The notes under the pieces are model-generated. The model was not told the origin of the DNA. It did no database searches and saw only the letters and a list, made by a program, of their open reading frames with translations. Shown one piece after another: positions 6,219-11,388 of a DNA stretch of 11,388 bases (positions within the stretch are counted from its first letter, which is position 1; every line of letters begins with the position of its first letter). Both the position numbers and the translations under genes were made by a program. Source of the DNA: Chloroflexota bacterium (GTDB taxonomy: Bacteria > Chloroflexota > Limnocylindria > Limnocylindrales > CSP1-4); NCBI GenBank assembly GCA_016200675.1, contig JACQEH010000240.1:1-11388 (forward strand), written 5' to 3'.

Positions 6219-7331
6219 TCACCCGCGCAGGCTCCCCAGAAGCCGGTCGACGGCCGCGAAGGGATCGAGCTCGTGGTCGGCGACGGCCCGCAGGACGGCC
6301 TCGGTGCCGGCGCGCCGTTCCGGGCCGGAGAGCTCGGCCCGCATCCGGTCCTCGAGGATCGCCCAGACCTGCGCCTCCGCCCGCGCCAGCCGCGCGGCGG
6401 CGACCGAGGAATCCCGCCCCGCTGCCCGGTGGCGGTCGAGCGAGGCGAGCAGCTCCGGGATCCCGCCGCCCGTCGTCGCCGTGGTCACCAGCACTTCGGG
6501 CTGCTTGGGACGCGGTCGCGGGTCGGGCGCGGGGGCCGGCGACGCGGCCCGGTCGACGACTTCGGAGCCGGCCGCAACGGAGCCGGCCGCCCCGGAGCCG
6601 GCCACGGTGGAGCCGGCCGGCCCATGGTGGGCGCGGTCGGCGGCACCGACGCGGGCGACGGCGACCAGCATGGCCCGGAGCTGTGAGGCCGTCCGCTGGG
6701 CACCGGGCCGGTCACCCTTGTTGACGACGACGATGTCGGCGACCTCCAGCAGGCCGGCCTTGATCGCCTGGATCTCGTCGCCCATCTCGGGCGCCTCCAG
6801 GACCACGGTCGTGTCGGCCGCCGCGGCAACCTCGACCTCGCTCTGGCCGGTTCCGACCGTCTCGAGGAGGACGAGGTCGAAGCCGCAGGCATCGAGGACG
6901 GAGGCGGCCGCCGCCGACGTCGAGGCCAGCCCGCCCGCATGGCCGCGCGAGGCCATGGAGCGGATGAAGACGTCCCGGTCGGAGGCGTACGCCTGCATCC
7001 GAACGCGATCGCCGAGGAGCGCGCCACCGGTGATGGGGCTAGACGGATCAACGGCCACGACGCCAACGCTGCGGCCGGCCTTCCGGGCCTCGGCGATGAG
7101 GGCCGCGACGAGCGTCGACTTGCCCGCCCCGGGCGCCCCGGTGATCCCCACCAGGTGGGCCGCCCCAGCCATGGGATACAGGCGCCGGAGGGCCGCCTCG
7201 GCCACCGCCGAGCGATTCTCGATGGCCGTCAGGAGCCGGGCGAGGGCCCGCCGGTCGCCGGTCGTCGCGGCGTCGGTCAGCTCCCGGGCGCGCTCCGCGG
7301 GATCGGGCGTCTGGACGCCGCTGGCGCCCAC
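6219..7331 (-). CDS. meaB: MeaB/ArgK-type GTPase, chaperone of a B12-dependent acyl-CoA mutase
   Basis: 370 residues from GTG 7331. This G3E-family P-loop GTPase guards and reloads adenosylcobalamin-dependent methylmalonyl-CoA-type mutases. Visible motifs: P-loop GAPGAGKST (65-73), VVAVDPSSPITGGALLGDR (91-109), the signature ETVGTGQSE (157-165) and the base-recognition NKGD (204-207). Usual family members are about 320-340 residues; the excess is a low-complexity Ala/Gly/Ser/Pro insert at about 230-277, including four pentapeptides ending AGS, just after the NKGD region and before EVLVTTATTGGGIPEL. The start lies 1 nt after the TGA of the B12-binding subunit, so the two are surely co-transcribed and probably translationally coupled. 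A start further upstream would overlap that gene by over 100 nt with a Pro/Ser-rich, non-homologous leader. The mutase large subunit is not in the window. Confidence 0.93.
   Translation of the reverse strand: MGASGVQTPDPAERARELTDAATTGDRRALARLLTAIENRSAVAEAALRRLYPMAGAAHLVGITGAPGAGKSTLVAALIAEARKAGRSVGVVAVDPSSPITGGALLGDRVRMQAYASDRDVFIRSMASRGHAGGLASTSAAAASVLDACGFDLVLLETVGTGQSEVEVAAAADTTVVLEAPEMGDEIQAIKAGLLEVADIVVVNKGDRPGAQRTASQLRAMLVAVARVGAADRAHHGPAGSTVAGSGAAGSVAAGSEVVDRAASPAPAPDPRPRPKQPEVLVTTATTGGGIPELLASLDRHRAAGRDSSVAAARLARAEAQVWAILEDRMRAELSGPERRAGTEAVLRAVADHELDPFAAVDRLLGSLRG
6564..6623. repeat. Four tandem 15-bp repeats inside meaB
   Basis: Units at 6564, 6579, 6594 and 6609, each beginning GGAGCCGGCC and differing only in the last five bases (GCAAC, GCCCC, ACGGT, GGCCC). 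On the minus strand they encode GPAGS, TVAGS, GAAGS and VAAGS at residues 237-256 of MeaB. Being a multiple of three, the array keeps the frame and could change in copy number by slippage. Confidence 0.9.
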
Positions 7332-7332
7332 G

Positions 7333-7737
7333 TCAGGCGCGGGGGCGGGCGTTGGCGCGGAGGTACCCGGCGACCTCGGCGATGGTGGTCCCGGGGCCGA
7401 AGATCCCGGAGACACCGGCCTCCCGCAGCTCGGCGGCATCGTCGTCGGGAATGATCCCGCCGACCACGACCATGACGTCGTCGAGGCCCTCGGCCGTCAG
7501 GAGCGCGCAGATCCGGGGCACGAGCGTCATGTGCGCGCCCGACAGGATCGACAGGCCGACGACATCGACGTCCTCCTGGAGGGCCGCCGTGGCGACCATC
7601 TCGGGCGTCTGGCGGAGGCCCGTGTAAACGACCTCGAATCCCTCGTCGCGCAGCCCGCGGGCCAGGACCTTGGCGCCCCGATCGTGGCCGTCGAGGCCGG
7701 GCTTGGCGATGAGCACCTTGATGGGTCGGTCCGTCAT
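7333..7737 (-). CDS. Cobalamin-binding subunit of a methylmalonyl-CoA-type mutase (small McmA-like protein)
   Basis: 134 residues, consisting only of a B12-binding Rossmann-like domain. The DxHxxG motif is DGHDRG (16-21), where His18 would be the lower axial ligand of cobalt in base-off binding; LSILSGAHM supplies the SxL motif, and VVGGIIPDDDAAELREAG plus IFGPGT form the nucleotide-tail pocket. KPGLDGHDRGAKV is typical of the C-terminal domain of methylmalonyl-CoA, ethylmalonyl-CoA and isobutyryl-CoA mutases. In split mutases this domain is a separate chain that pairs with a TIM-barrel substrate subunit. The meaB gene follows after 1 nt, supporting a mutase role rather than a corrinoid methyltransferase. 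Which acyl-CoA is rearranged cannot be told without the large subunit. A TACAAT hexamer lies 6 nt before the ATG, with no Shine-Dalgarno, suggesting a leaderless first gene. Confidence 0.94.
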   Translation of the reverse strand: MTDRPIKVLIAKPGLDGHDRGAKVLARGLRDEGFEVVYTGLRQTPEMVATAALQEDVDVVGLSILSGAHMTLVPRICALLTAEGLDDVMVVVGGIIPDDDAAELREAGVSGIFGPGTTIAEVAGYLRANARPRA

Positions 7738-7743
7738 GGCGCG

Positions 7744-7749
7744 ATTGTA
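7744..7749 (-). promoter_or_regulatory. Candidate -10 element of a leaderless B12-subunit/meaB promoter
   Basis: The minus strand reads TACAAT, one base away from consensus TATAAT, then six bases (CGCGCC) and the ATG at 7737. It is the best -10 match in the window and stands out in GC-rich surroundings. No clear -35 box. Confidence 0.6.
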
Positions 7750-7777
7750 GGCGCGGCCCGGGCCGGCGGCGCCTTTC

Positions 7778-7803
7778 GGCGGTGGCGCCCGGCGGTGGCG
7801 CCC
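7778..7803. repeat. Perfect tandem duplication of a 13-bp unit between folE and the B12-subunit gene
   Basis: GGCGGTGGCGCCC occurs twice without a gap (7778-7790, 7791-7803). It lies in the non-coding 131 nt between the folE stop and the next promoter. It may be a recent slippage event or part of GC-rich transcript-end structure. Confidence 0.85.
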
Positions 7804-7833
7804 GGGGAGCGGCTCCCCCAGGGAGGCGCTCCC
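7804..7833 (-). terminator. Two adjacent GC hairpins downstream of folE
   Basis: GGGGAG-CGG-CTCCCC (7804-7818) and GGGAG-GCG-CTCCC (7821-7833) are perfect short hairpins 36 nt or more past the folE stop and before the next promoter on the same strand. They are well placed to end the deacetylase-folE transcript. There is no T-run, so a classical intrinsic terminator is not shown. Confidence 0.35.
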
Positions 7834-7868
7834 CCGGGTGGGCTCTCCGGGGTGGCTTCCCGCGTCGC

Positions 7869-8567
7869 CTACGCGCCCGGCGGCCTGCGGTCGAGGTGGC
7901 TGAAGAACTCGGCCCTGGTCCGATCCCGGGTCCGGAAGAGCCCGAGGACCGAGGAGGTCGTCATGATCGTCCCCGGCTTGCGGATGCCGCGCATCACGGC
8001 GCACAGGTGGTTGGCCTCGACGACGACGCCGACGCCCTGGGGGTGGAGCCGGTCGTTCAGGAAGTCGGCGATCTGCTGGGTCATCCGCTCCTGGATCTGG
8101 AGGCGGCGGGCGTACATCTCCACGATCCGCGGGATCTTCGAGAGGCCGATGACCCGGCCCTTCGGGATGTACGCGACCGAGGCGGTCCCGAAGAAGGGCA
8201 GGAGGTGGTGCTCGCAGAGCGAGTAGAAGGGGATGTCCTTGACGACGACCATCTCCGAGTAGCCAACCTCGAAGATGGCGTGGTTGACAAGCCGCTCGGG
8301 ATCGACGTGGTAGCCGGCGGTCAGCTCGGCGTACATGCGGTGGACGCGATCCGGGGTCCCGAGGAGCCCGTCACGGTTGGGGTCCTCGCCGATCTCGACC
8401 AGGATGTCCCGGACGGCCTCCTCGACGCGACCGTTGGGCGGGCCGTTGACGCCGCGGGCGGCGCTGCCCTCGATGGGCGCGGCGAGGGCCGCGTCCGCCG
8501 ATTCCCCGATCTCGGTCTCGATCTCGGCCACGAGCTTCCGCACGTGGTCCGGCAGGCGATCGGTCAT
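7869..8567 (-). CDS. folE: GTP cyclohydrolase I (type IA)
   Basis: 232 residues. It converts GTP to 7,8-dihydroneopterin triphosphate and formate, the first step of tetrahydrofolate synthesis (in some bacteria also queuosine), as a zinc-dependent decamer. The core begins at about residue 47 (EEAVRDILVEIGEDPNRDGL). Zinc and active-site residues are complete: Cys118, His120 and His121 in SLCEHHLLPFFG and Cys189 in HLCAVMRGI. PKGRVIGLSK (136-145), RRLQIQERMTQQIA and SSVLGLFR complete the family pattern. About 45 residues precede the core, more than in short ~190-residue bacterial forms, with a charged helix and a Gly/Pro-rich linker; their role is unclear. The ATG overlaps the TGA of the deacetylase gene (ATGA), so translation is probably coupled. 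Confidence 0.97.
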   Translation of the reverse strand: MTDRLPDHVRKLVAEIETEIGESADAALAAPIEGSAARGVNGPPNGRVEEAVRDILVEIGEDPNRDGLLGTPDRVHRMYAELTAGYHVDPERLVNHAIFEVGYSEMVVVKDIPFYSLCEHHLLPFFGTASVAYIPKGRVIGLSKIPRIVEMYARRLQIQERMTQQIADFLNDRLHPQGVGVVVEANHLCAVMRGIRKPGTIMTTSSVLGLFRTRDRTRAEFFSHLDRRPPGA

Positions 8568-9706
8568 GCCGACGCCCCTGCGACCGGCGCGGCCGGGGCC
8601 GCGCCGGCGGGAGCGGACTCCTCCGCGGAGGCCGGATCATGCGGCCGGCCATCGGCACCCCAAAGCCATGCCCGAGCGTTCCGGCCGAGGTGGGGCCGGT
8701 AGTACCCGCCCTCCTGGAGGATGACCAGGCGCCGGCCGAGGGCCGCGACGCGCCGCCCGATCTCGTGATAGCCCGCCGTCGTGAGGGCGAACGTGCCGAT
8801 GGGATCGAGGCGGTAGGTGTCGAAGCCCAGGGAGACCACGACGATCGAGCCGCCCGTGCGACCGATGGCGTCGAGGGCGCGGTCGACGGCCTCGAGGTAC
8901 GCCGCGTCGCCGGTCCCGGCCGCCATCGGCTGGTTGAAGTTCGCCCCGGCACCGGGTCCCTCGCCGGTCTCGTCCGCATGGCCCAGGAAGAACGGGTAGA
9001 GATCCATGGGGTCGGCGTGGATCGAGGCGTAGAAGACGTCGCCGCGGCGCCAGAAGATCTGCTGCGTCCCGTTGCCATGGTGGACGTCGACGTCGAGGAT
9101 CGCGACGGGCTCGCCCGTCCGCCGGGTGATGGCCTCGGCCGCGATCGCCGCGTTGTTGAAGAAGCAGTAGCCGCCGGCCATGGCCCGGGCCGCGTGATGG
9201 CCGGGCGGGCGGCAGAGGCCGTAGACCCGCTGCTCTCCTCCCTCGACGACGAGATCGGCGGCCGTCAGGGCGACGTCGACCGCCCAGCGGGCGGCCTGGT
9301 ACGTGCCGGCCACGAGGGGGTTGCTCGAGTCGAGGCCCCACCAGCCGGTCCGGCCTCCCACGGCCCGGGGCTCGCGGAGGCGGGCGAGGGCCGCCTCGCT
9401 CATGCCCTCGAACATCGCCCGCGAGGGGTACGTGTCGGCGACGAGGAAGTCGCGGTCGATCCGCTCCCGCTGGGCCTGGGTCCAGGCTTCCTCCAAGAAG
9501 CGGACCAGGCCCGGGTCGTGGACCGCATGGATGGGATCGAGGCCGTGCTCGGTCGGCTCGACGATCTCAAACCCGCCGTCGTCCTCGAGCGCCTCGCGGA
9601 TCAGCTCGGCGCGCTCGGCCACCTCGTTGGCCGGGATCGCGATGCCCAGGTACGTCTCGTGACCGACGTCGTGGGCCTGGTGGCGGGGCGTGTAGACGAC
9701 CTTCAT
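8564..9706 (-). CDS. HDAC-family deacetylase, acetylpolyamine amidohydrolase-like
   Basis: 380 residues. The arginase/deacetylase fold hydrolyses acetyl-amide bonds with one zinc. Active-site residues are all present: the His170-His171 dyad in RPPGHHA, zinc ligands Asp206 and His208 in DVDVHHGNGTQ and Asp296 in SLGFDTYRLDP, and the transition-state tyrosine in EGGY (332-335). The long segment YPFFLGHADETGEGPGAG (237-254) and the LDSSNPLVAGTY stretch (125-136) resemble acetylpolyamine amidohydrolases rather than AcuC-type enzymes. Acetylated putrescine, spermidine or a related small amide is the likely substrate, but protein deacetylation is not excluded. Residues 358-380 are an Ala/Pro tail just before the folE overlap. 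It leads a two-gene operon with folE; a TAGGAT hexamer lies 9 nt before the ATG, and the plus-strand metallopeptidase gene diverges from the same 69-nt gap. Confidence 0.95.
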   Translation of the reverse strand: MKVVYTPRHQAHDVGHETYLGIAIPANEVAERAELIREALEDDGGFEIVEPTEHGLDPIHAVHDPGLVRFLEEAWTQAQRERIDRDFLVADTYPSRAMFEGMSEAALARLREPRAVGGRTGWWGLDSSNPLVAGTYQAARWAVDVALTAADLVVEGGEQRVYGLCRPPGHHAARAMAGGYCFFNNAAIAAEAITRRTGEPVAILDVDVHHGNGTQQIFWRRGDVFYASIHADPMDLYPFFLGHADETGEGPGAGANFNQPMAAGTGDAAYLEAVDRALDAIGRTGGSIVVVSLGFDTYRLDPIGTFALTTAGYHEIGRRVAALGRRLVILQEGGYYRPHLGRNARAWLWGADGRPHDPASAEESAPAGAAPAAPVAGASA

Positions 9707-9715
9707 GGGCCTCGC

Positions 9716-9721
9716 ATCCTA
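9716..9721 (-). promoter_or_regulatory. Candidate -10 element of the deacetylase-folE promoter
   Basis: The minus strand reads TAGGAT, nine bases (GCGAGGCCC), then ATG at 9706. The transcript would start only a few bases before the start codon. A GAGG sits 3 nt before the ATG, too close for an ideal ribosome site. Confidence 0.45.
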
Positions 9722-9762
9722 CCCGCTCGGCGTCGGCCGGGCCGTCGTCCTCGACGGCGGGC

Positions 9763-9768
9763 TACGAT
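9763..9768 (+). promoter_or_regulatory. Candidate -10 element of the metallopeptidase promoter
   Basis: TACGAT followed by seven bases (GGCATCG) and the ATG at 9776. It is 41 nt from the divergent TAGGAT of the deacetylase operon, so both would share one 69-nt control region. No -35 consensus is recognisable on either side. Confidence 0.45.
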
Positions 9769-9775
9769 GGCATCG

Positions 9776-10180
9776 ATGGCCAGGAAGGAGCGTGGATCGC
9801 GGCGGGCCCATGGACCGACGTCCGACGGCTTCGCTCGCCTCGTCGAGCACGCCATCGCCTCCATTCCCGAACCGTTCAGTGAGGCCCTGGGCGAGGTGGC
9901 GATCGTCATCGACGACTGGCCGACCGACGAGCAACTCCTGGACAACGGCCTGTCCCTGGACGACGACCTCTATGGCCTGTACGAGGGCGTCCCCCGGACC
10001 GAGTTCAACGCCGACTGGCTGATGGTCCCGAACCGGATCACCCTCTTCCGGATGCCCCTCCAGGAAGACTTTCCGGAGCCCGCCGAGCTCGCCGAAGAGG
10101 TCCGGATCACGGTCATCCACGAGCTTGCCCATCACCTCGGAATCGACGACGACCGGCTGGAGGAGCTCGGCGTCGGCTGA
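9776..10180 (+). CDS. Zincin-like metallopeptidase family protein
   Basis: 134 residues, the only plus-strand gene. The C-terminal motif VIHELAHHLGIDDDRLEELG gives HExxHxxGxxD with His115, Glu116, His119 and Asp125 as putative zinc ligands and catalytic base. The preceding segment (ALGEVAIVIDDWPTDEQL, then a YGLYEGVP turn and a beta strand ending ITLFRMPL) matches the pattern of the small bacterial 'metallopeptidase family' zincins (PF06262-type, about 110-140 residues), whose substrate is unknown. No signal peptide is seen, so it is probably cytoplasmic. The ATG at 9776 is preferred over the in-frame ATG at 9767 because the latter overlaps the TACGAT hexamer; the difference is three residues. 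It is divergent from the deacetylase-folE operon and convergent with the dehydratase gene. Confidence 0.9.
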   Translation: MARKERGSRRAHGPTSDGFARLVEHAIASIPEPFSEALGEVAIVIDDWPTDEQLLDNGLSLDDDLYGLYEGVPRTEFNADWLMVPNRITLFRMPLQEDFPEPAELAEEVRITVIHELAHHLGIDDDRLEELGVG

Positions 10181-10190
10181 TCGAAGCCCC

Positions 10191-10210
10191 CGCCGCAAGG
10201 TCGGCGCTTT
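10191..10210 (+). terminator. Weak terminator-like hairpin after the metallopeptidase gene
   Basis: CGCCG, loop CAAGGT, CGGCG, then CTTT, starting 10 nt after the metallopeptidase stop. The stem is only five pairs and the T-run three bases, so termination here is tentative. Confidence 0.3.
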
Positions 10211-10299
10211 CCGCCCCGCGGAGGTCACAGCAGGCGTGGGAATCCAGCTGGCGGCGGCAGTTGCCCTCGTTGCTGGTCCGGGAGTCCGGTCGGCCGTCC

Positions 10300-10317
10300 C
10301 CGGCGCGATGGCGCCGG
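10300..10317. other. Perfect 7-bp hairpin in the convergent gap
   Basis: CCGGCGC, loop GATG, GCGCCGG. It lies in the 209-nt gap between the 3' ends of the plus-strand metallopeptidase and the minus-strand dehydratase, where a structure could act on both transcripts. No T-run on either side. Confidence 0.35.
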
Positions 10318-10330
10318 CCGGTCGAGCGGT

Positions 10331-10352
10331 CTGGACTGGCCCCCCAATCCAG
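10331..10352. terminator. Hairpin downstream of the dehydratase gene, possible bidirectional terminator
   Basis: CTGGACTGG, loop CCCC, CCAATCCAG: a nine-pair stem with one C-A mismatch, 38 nt after the dehydratase stop on the minus strand. It is the longest stem in the gap and less purely GC than its surroundings. There is no T-run; Rho-dependent or structure-only termination is the inference. Confidence 0.35.
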
Positions 10353-10389
10353 TGGCCGCCGCATCGCCCGGCACAGGCTGGACCTGCAG

Positions 10390-11388
10390 TCAAGCCACCG
10401 GGGCCGTGGTCGCGGTCGCGGACCACCCTGAGACCAGCGGGCCAGCGCGGGCCATCAGCTCGCCCAGCCGGGCGACGTCGACGTTCCCACCGGACAGGAG
10501 GACCGCGACCGTGTCGCCGTCGCGCAGTCGGATCCGGCCGGCGAGGGTCGCTGCGAGGGCCGCCGCGCCGGCCGGTTCCAGGACCTGCTTCATCCGTTCG
10601 GCCGCGAACCGCAGGCCGCCGAGGATGAGCTCGTCGTCGATGAGGACCACCTCGTCGACCAGGGCCTGGACCATGGCCAGGGTCAGCTCGCCCGCGTACG
10701 GGGCGTTGAGCCCGTCGGCCGCGGAGCGGGGCTGGATGGCAACGGGCCGGCCGGCCTCGAGCGCCCGGTGGAGGGCATCGCTCGTGTCGGGCTCCACCCC
10801 GACGATCCGGGCCGAGGACCGTAGCCCCCGCACGGCGGCCGCGATCCCGGAGATGAGCCCGCCCCCGCCGATCCCCACGACGACGACGTCGACGTCGGGC
10901 AGGTCCTCGACGATCTCGAGGCCGGCGCTGCCGTGGCCCGCGACGACACGACGGTCGTCGAAGGGATGGCAGAAGACCAGGCCCTCCTCGTCCTTGATGC
11001 GGTCGACGGCCGCGAATGTCTCCTCCATCCGGCCGCCTTCGAGGACCACCCGCGCTCCGTAGCGGGCGGCCGCCCGTGCCTTGGATGGATTCGCCGCCGC
11101 GGGCATGACCACCGTGACCGGCACCCCGAGGGCGCTGCCGGCGTAGGCATAGCCCTGCGCGGCGTTGCCGGCCGAGACGGTGATGATCCCGCGCTCCCGC
11201 TCCGCGGCCGAGAGGGCGGCCACGCGGGCGGCCATCCCCCGGGGCTTGAAGGAGCCGGTCTTCTGGAGGTGCTCGGCCTTGAGGAAGACTCGATCGCCCG
11301 CGAGGCGCACGCCGGTCGTCTCGGCGACCATGCGGGCCGCGGCCGCCGAGCTCAGGAGCGGCGTCCGATGGACGCGGCCGGCGATGAC
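10390..11388 (-). CDS. Threonine/serine dehydratase (catabolic type), 5' end cut by window
   Basis: 332 residues are visible, with perhaps 10-25 N-terminal residues missing off the right edge. This PLP enzyme deaminates threonine to 2-oxobutyrate (and serine to pyruvate) with release of ammonia. Visible motifs, numbered from the first residue in the window: HRTPLL (7-12), the Schiff-base lysine Lys48 in KTGSFKPRG, SAGNAAQG (72-79), the phosphate-binding loop GIGGGGLISG (172-181), EPAGAAALAA (271-280) and SGGNVD (299-304). No ACT regulatory domain follows, so it is the TdcB-like or short form rather than isoleucine-regulated IlvA. Two positions depart from common forms: the His of SAGNHAQG is Ala76, and the Gln of AGQG is His152. 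Its tail (about 315-332) is Ala/Thr-rich. Convergent with the metallopeptidase gene. Confidence 0.95.
   Translation of the reverse strand, partial: VIAGRVHRTPLLSSAAAARMVAETTGVRLAGDRVFLKAEHLQKTGSFKPRGMAARVAALSAAERERGIITVSAGNAAQGYAYAGSALGVPVTVVMPAAANPSKARAAARYGARVVLEGGRMEETFAAVDRIKDEEGLVFCHPFDDRRVVAGHGSAGLEIVEDLPDVDVVVVGIGGGGLISGIAAAVRGLRSSARIVGVEPDTSDALHRALEAGRPVAIQPRSAADGLNAPYAGELTLAMVQALVDEVVLIDDELILGGLRFAAERMKQVLEPAGAAALAATLAGRIRLRDGDTVAVLLSGGNVDVARLGELMARAGPLVSGWSATATTAPVA

Noticed and set aside
6564..6623. Tandem 15-bp units considered as a CRISPR-like or regulatory array
   Set aside because: Units are contiguous with no spacers, lie in frame inside meaB and are explained by an AGS-ending pentapeptide repeat.
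7332..7439. Longer MeaB starting at ATG 7439
   Set aside because: It would overlap the B12-subunit gene by more than 100 nt with a Pro/Ser-rich leader unlike any MeaB; GTG 7331 fits the 1-nt junction.
6172..8226. A 684-codon open frame on the plus strand across the hydroxyacyl-CoA dehydrogenase start, meaB, the B12-subunit gene and part of folE
   Set aside because: Its Ser/Arg/Ala-rich text is the antisense shadow of well-conserved minus-strand genes; long spurious frames are expected at this GC content.
8639..9775. Upstream extension of the metallopeptidase frame to over 500 codons on the plus strand
   Set aside because: The extension is antisense to the deacetylase gene and has no family resemblance; only the part from 9776 onward is protein-like and carries the zinc motif.
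10200..10389. Possible tRNA or other structured RNA gene in the convergent gap
   Set aside because: Inverted repeats are present, but no cloverleaf, T-loop consensus or other known RNA pattern could be assembled.

Overview
The window is very GC-rich chromosomal DNA with almost no spare sequence. Twelve protein genes are supported: ten complete, and one cut by each window edge. Eleven are on the minus strand; only a small zinc metallopeptidase gene is on the plus strand. No RNA gene, CRISPR array, insertion sequence, integrase or phage gene is visible. The gene content, the GC-rich codon use, the Tat-type copper oxidase and the apparent leaderless promoters suggest an uncultured high-GC aerobic heterotroph. 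Chloroflexota of the Limnocylindria type is my best guess and an actinobacterium-like lineage is the alternative. This placement is inference; no marker gene is present to test it.

Layout, left to right: (1) a minus-strand cluster of thiolase (2366 to 1119), an NTF2/SnoaL-like small protein (1066 to 671) and a ketopantoate-reductase-like NADPH enzyme (648 to beyond the left edge); (2) a Tat-exported, probably lipid-anchored multicopper oxidase (3873 to 2503) with its own strong ribosome binding site; (3) 3-hydroxyacyl-CoA dehydrogenase followed after 4 nt by acyl-CoA dehydrogenase (6178 to 4093); (4) a B12-binding mutase subunit followed after 1 nt by the MeaB GTPase (7737 to 6219); (5) an acetylpolyamine amidohydrolase-like HDAC-family enzyme overlapping GTP cyclohydrolase I by 4 nt (9706 to 7869); (6) the divergent plus-strand zincin metallopeptidase (9776 to 10180); (7) a convergent threonine/serine dehydratase (from the right edge to 10390).

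Functionally, most of the window is acyl-CoA catabolism. Acyl-CoA dehydrogenase, 3-hydroxyacyl-CoA dehydrogenase and thiolase are three of the four steps of beta-oxidation; enoyl-CoA hydratase is missing here. The B12 subunit and MeaB serve a methylmalonyl-CoA-type mutase, the route for propionyl-CoA from odd-chain or branched substrates. Threonine dehydratase makes 2-oxobutyrate, which also leads to propionyl-CoA. The copper oxidase, FolE, deacetylase and metallopeptidase have no evident link to this pathway.

The most notable pattern is regulatory. Three operon-leading genes have a TANNNT hexamer exactly 6 nt before the start codon, and two more have one 7 or 9 nt before it, which is the layout expected for leaderless mRNAs. 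Genes without it have a strong Shine-Dalgarno sequence or are tightly coupled to the gene upstream. I found no convincing new multi-gene system; the window looks like ordinary metabolic chromosome with a few unusual proteins. All gaps between genes are under 300 bases.
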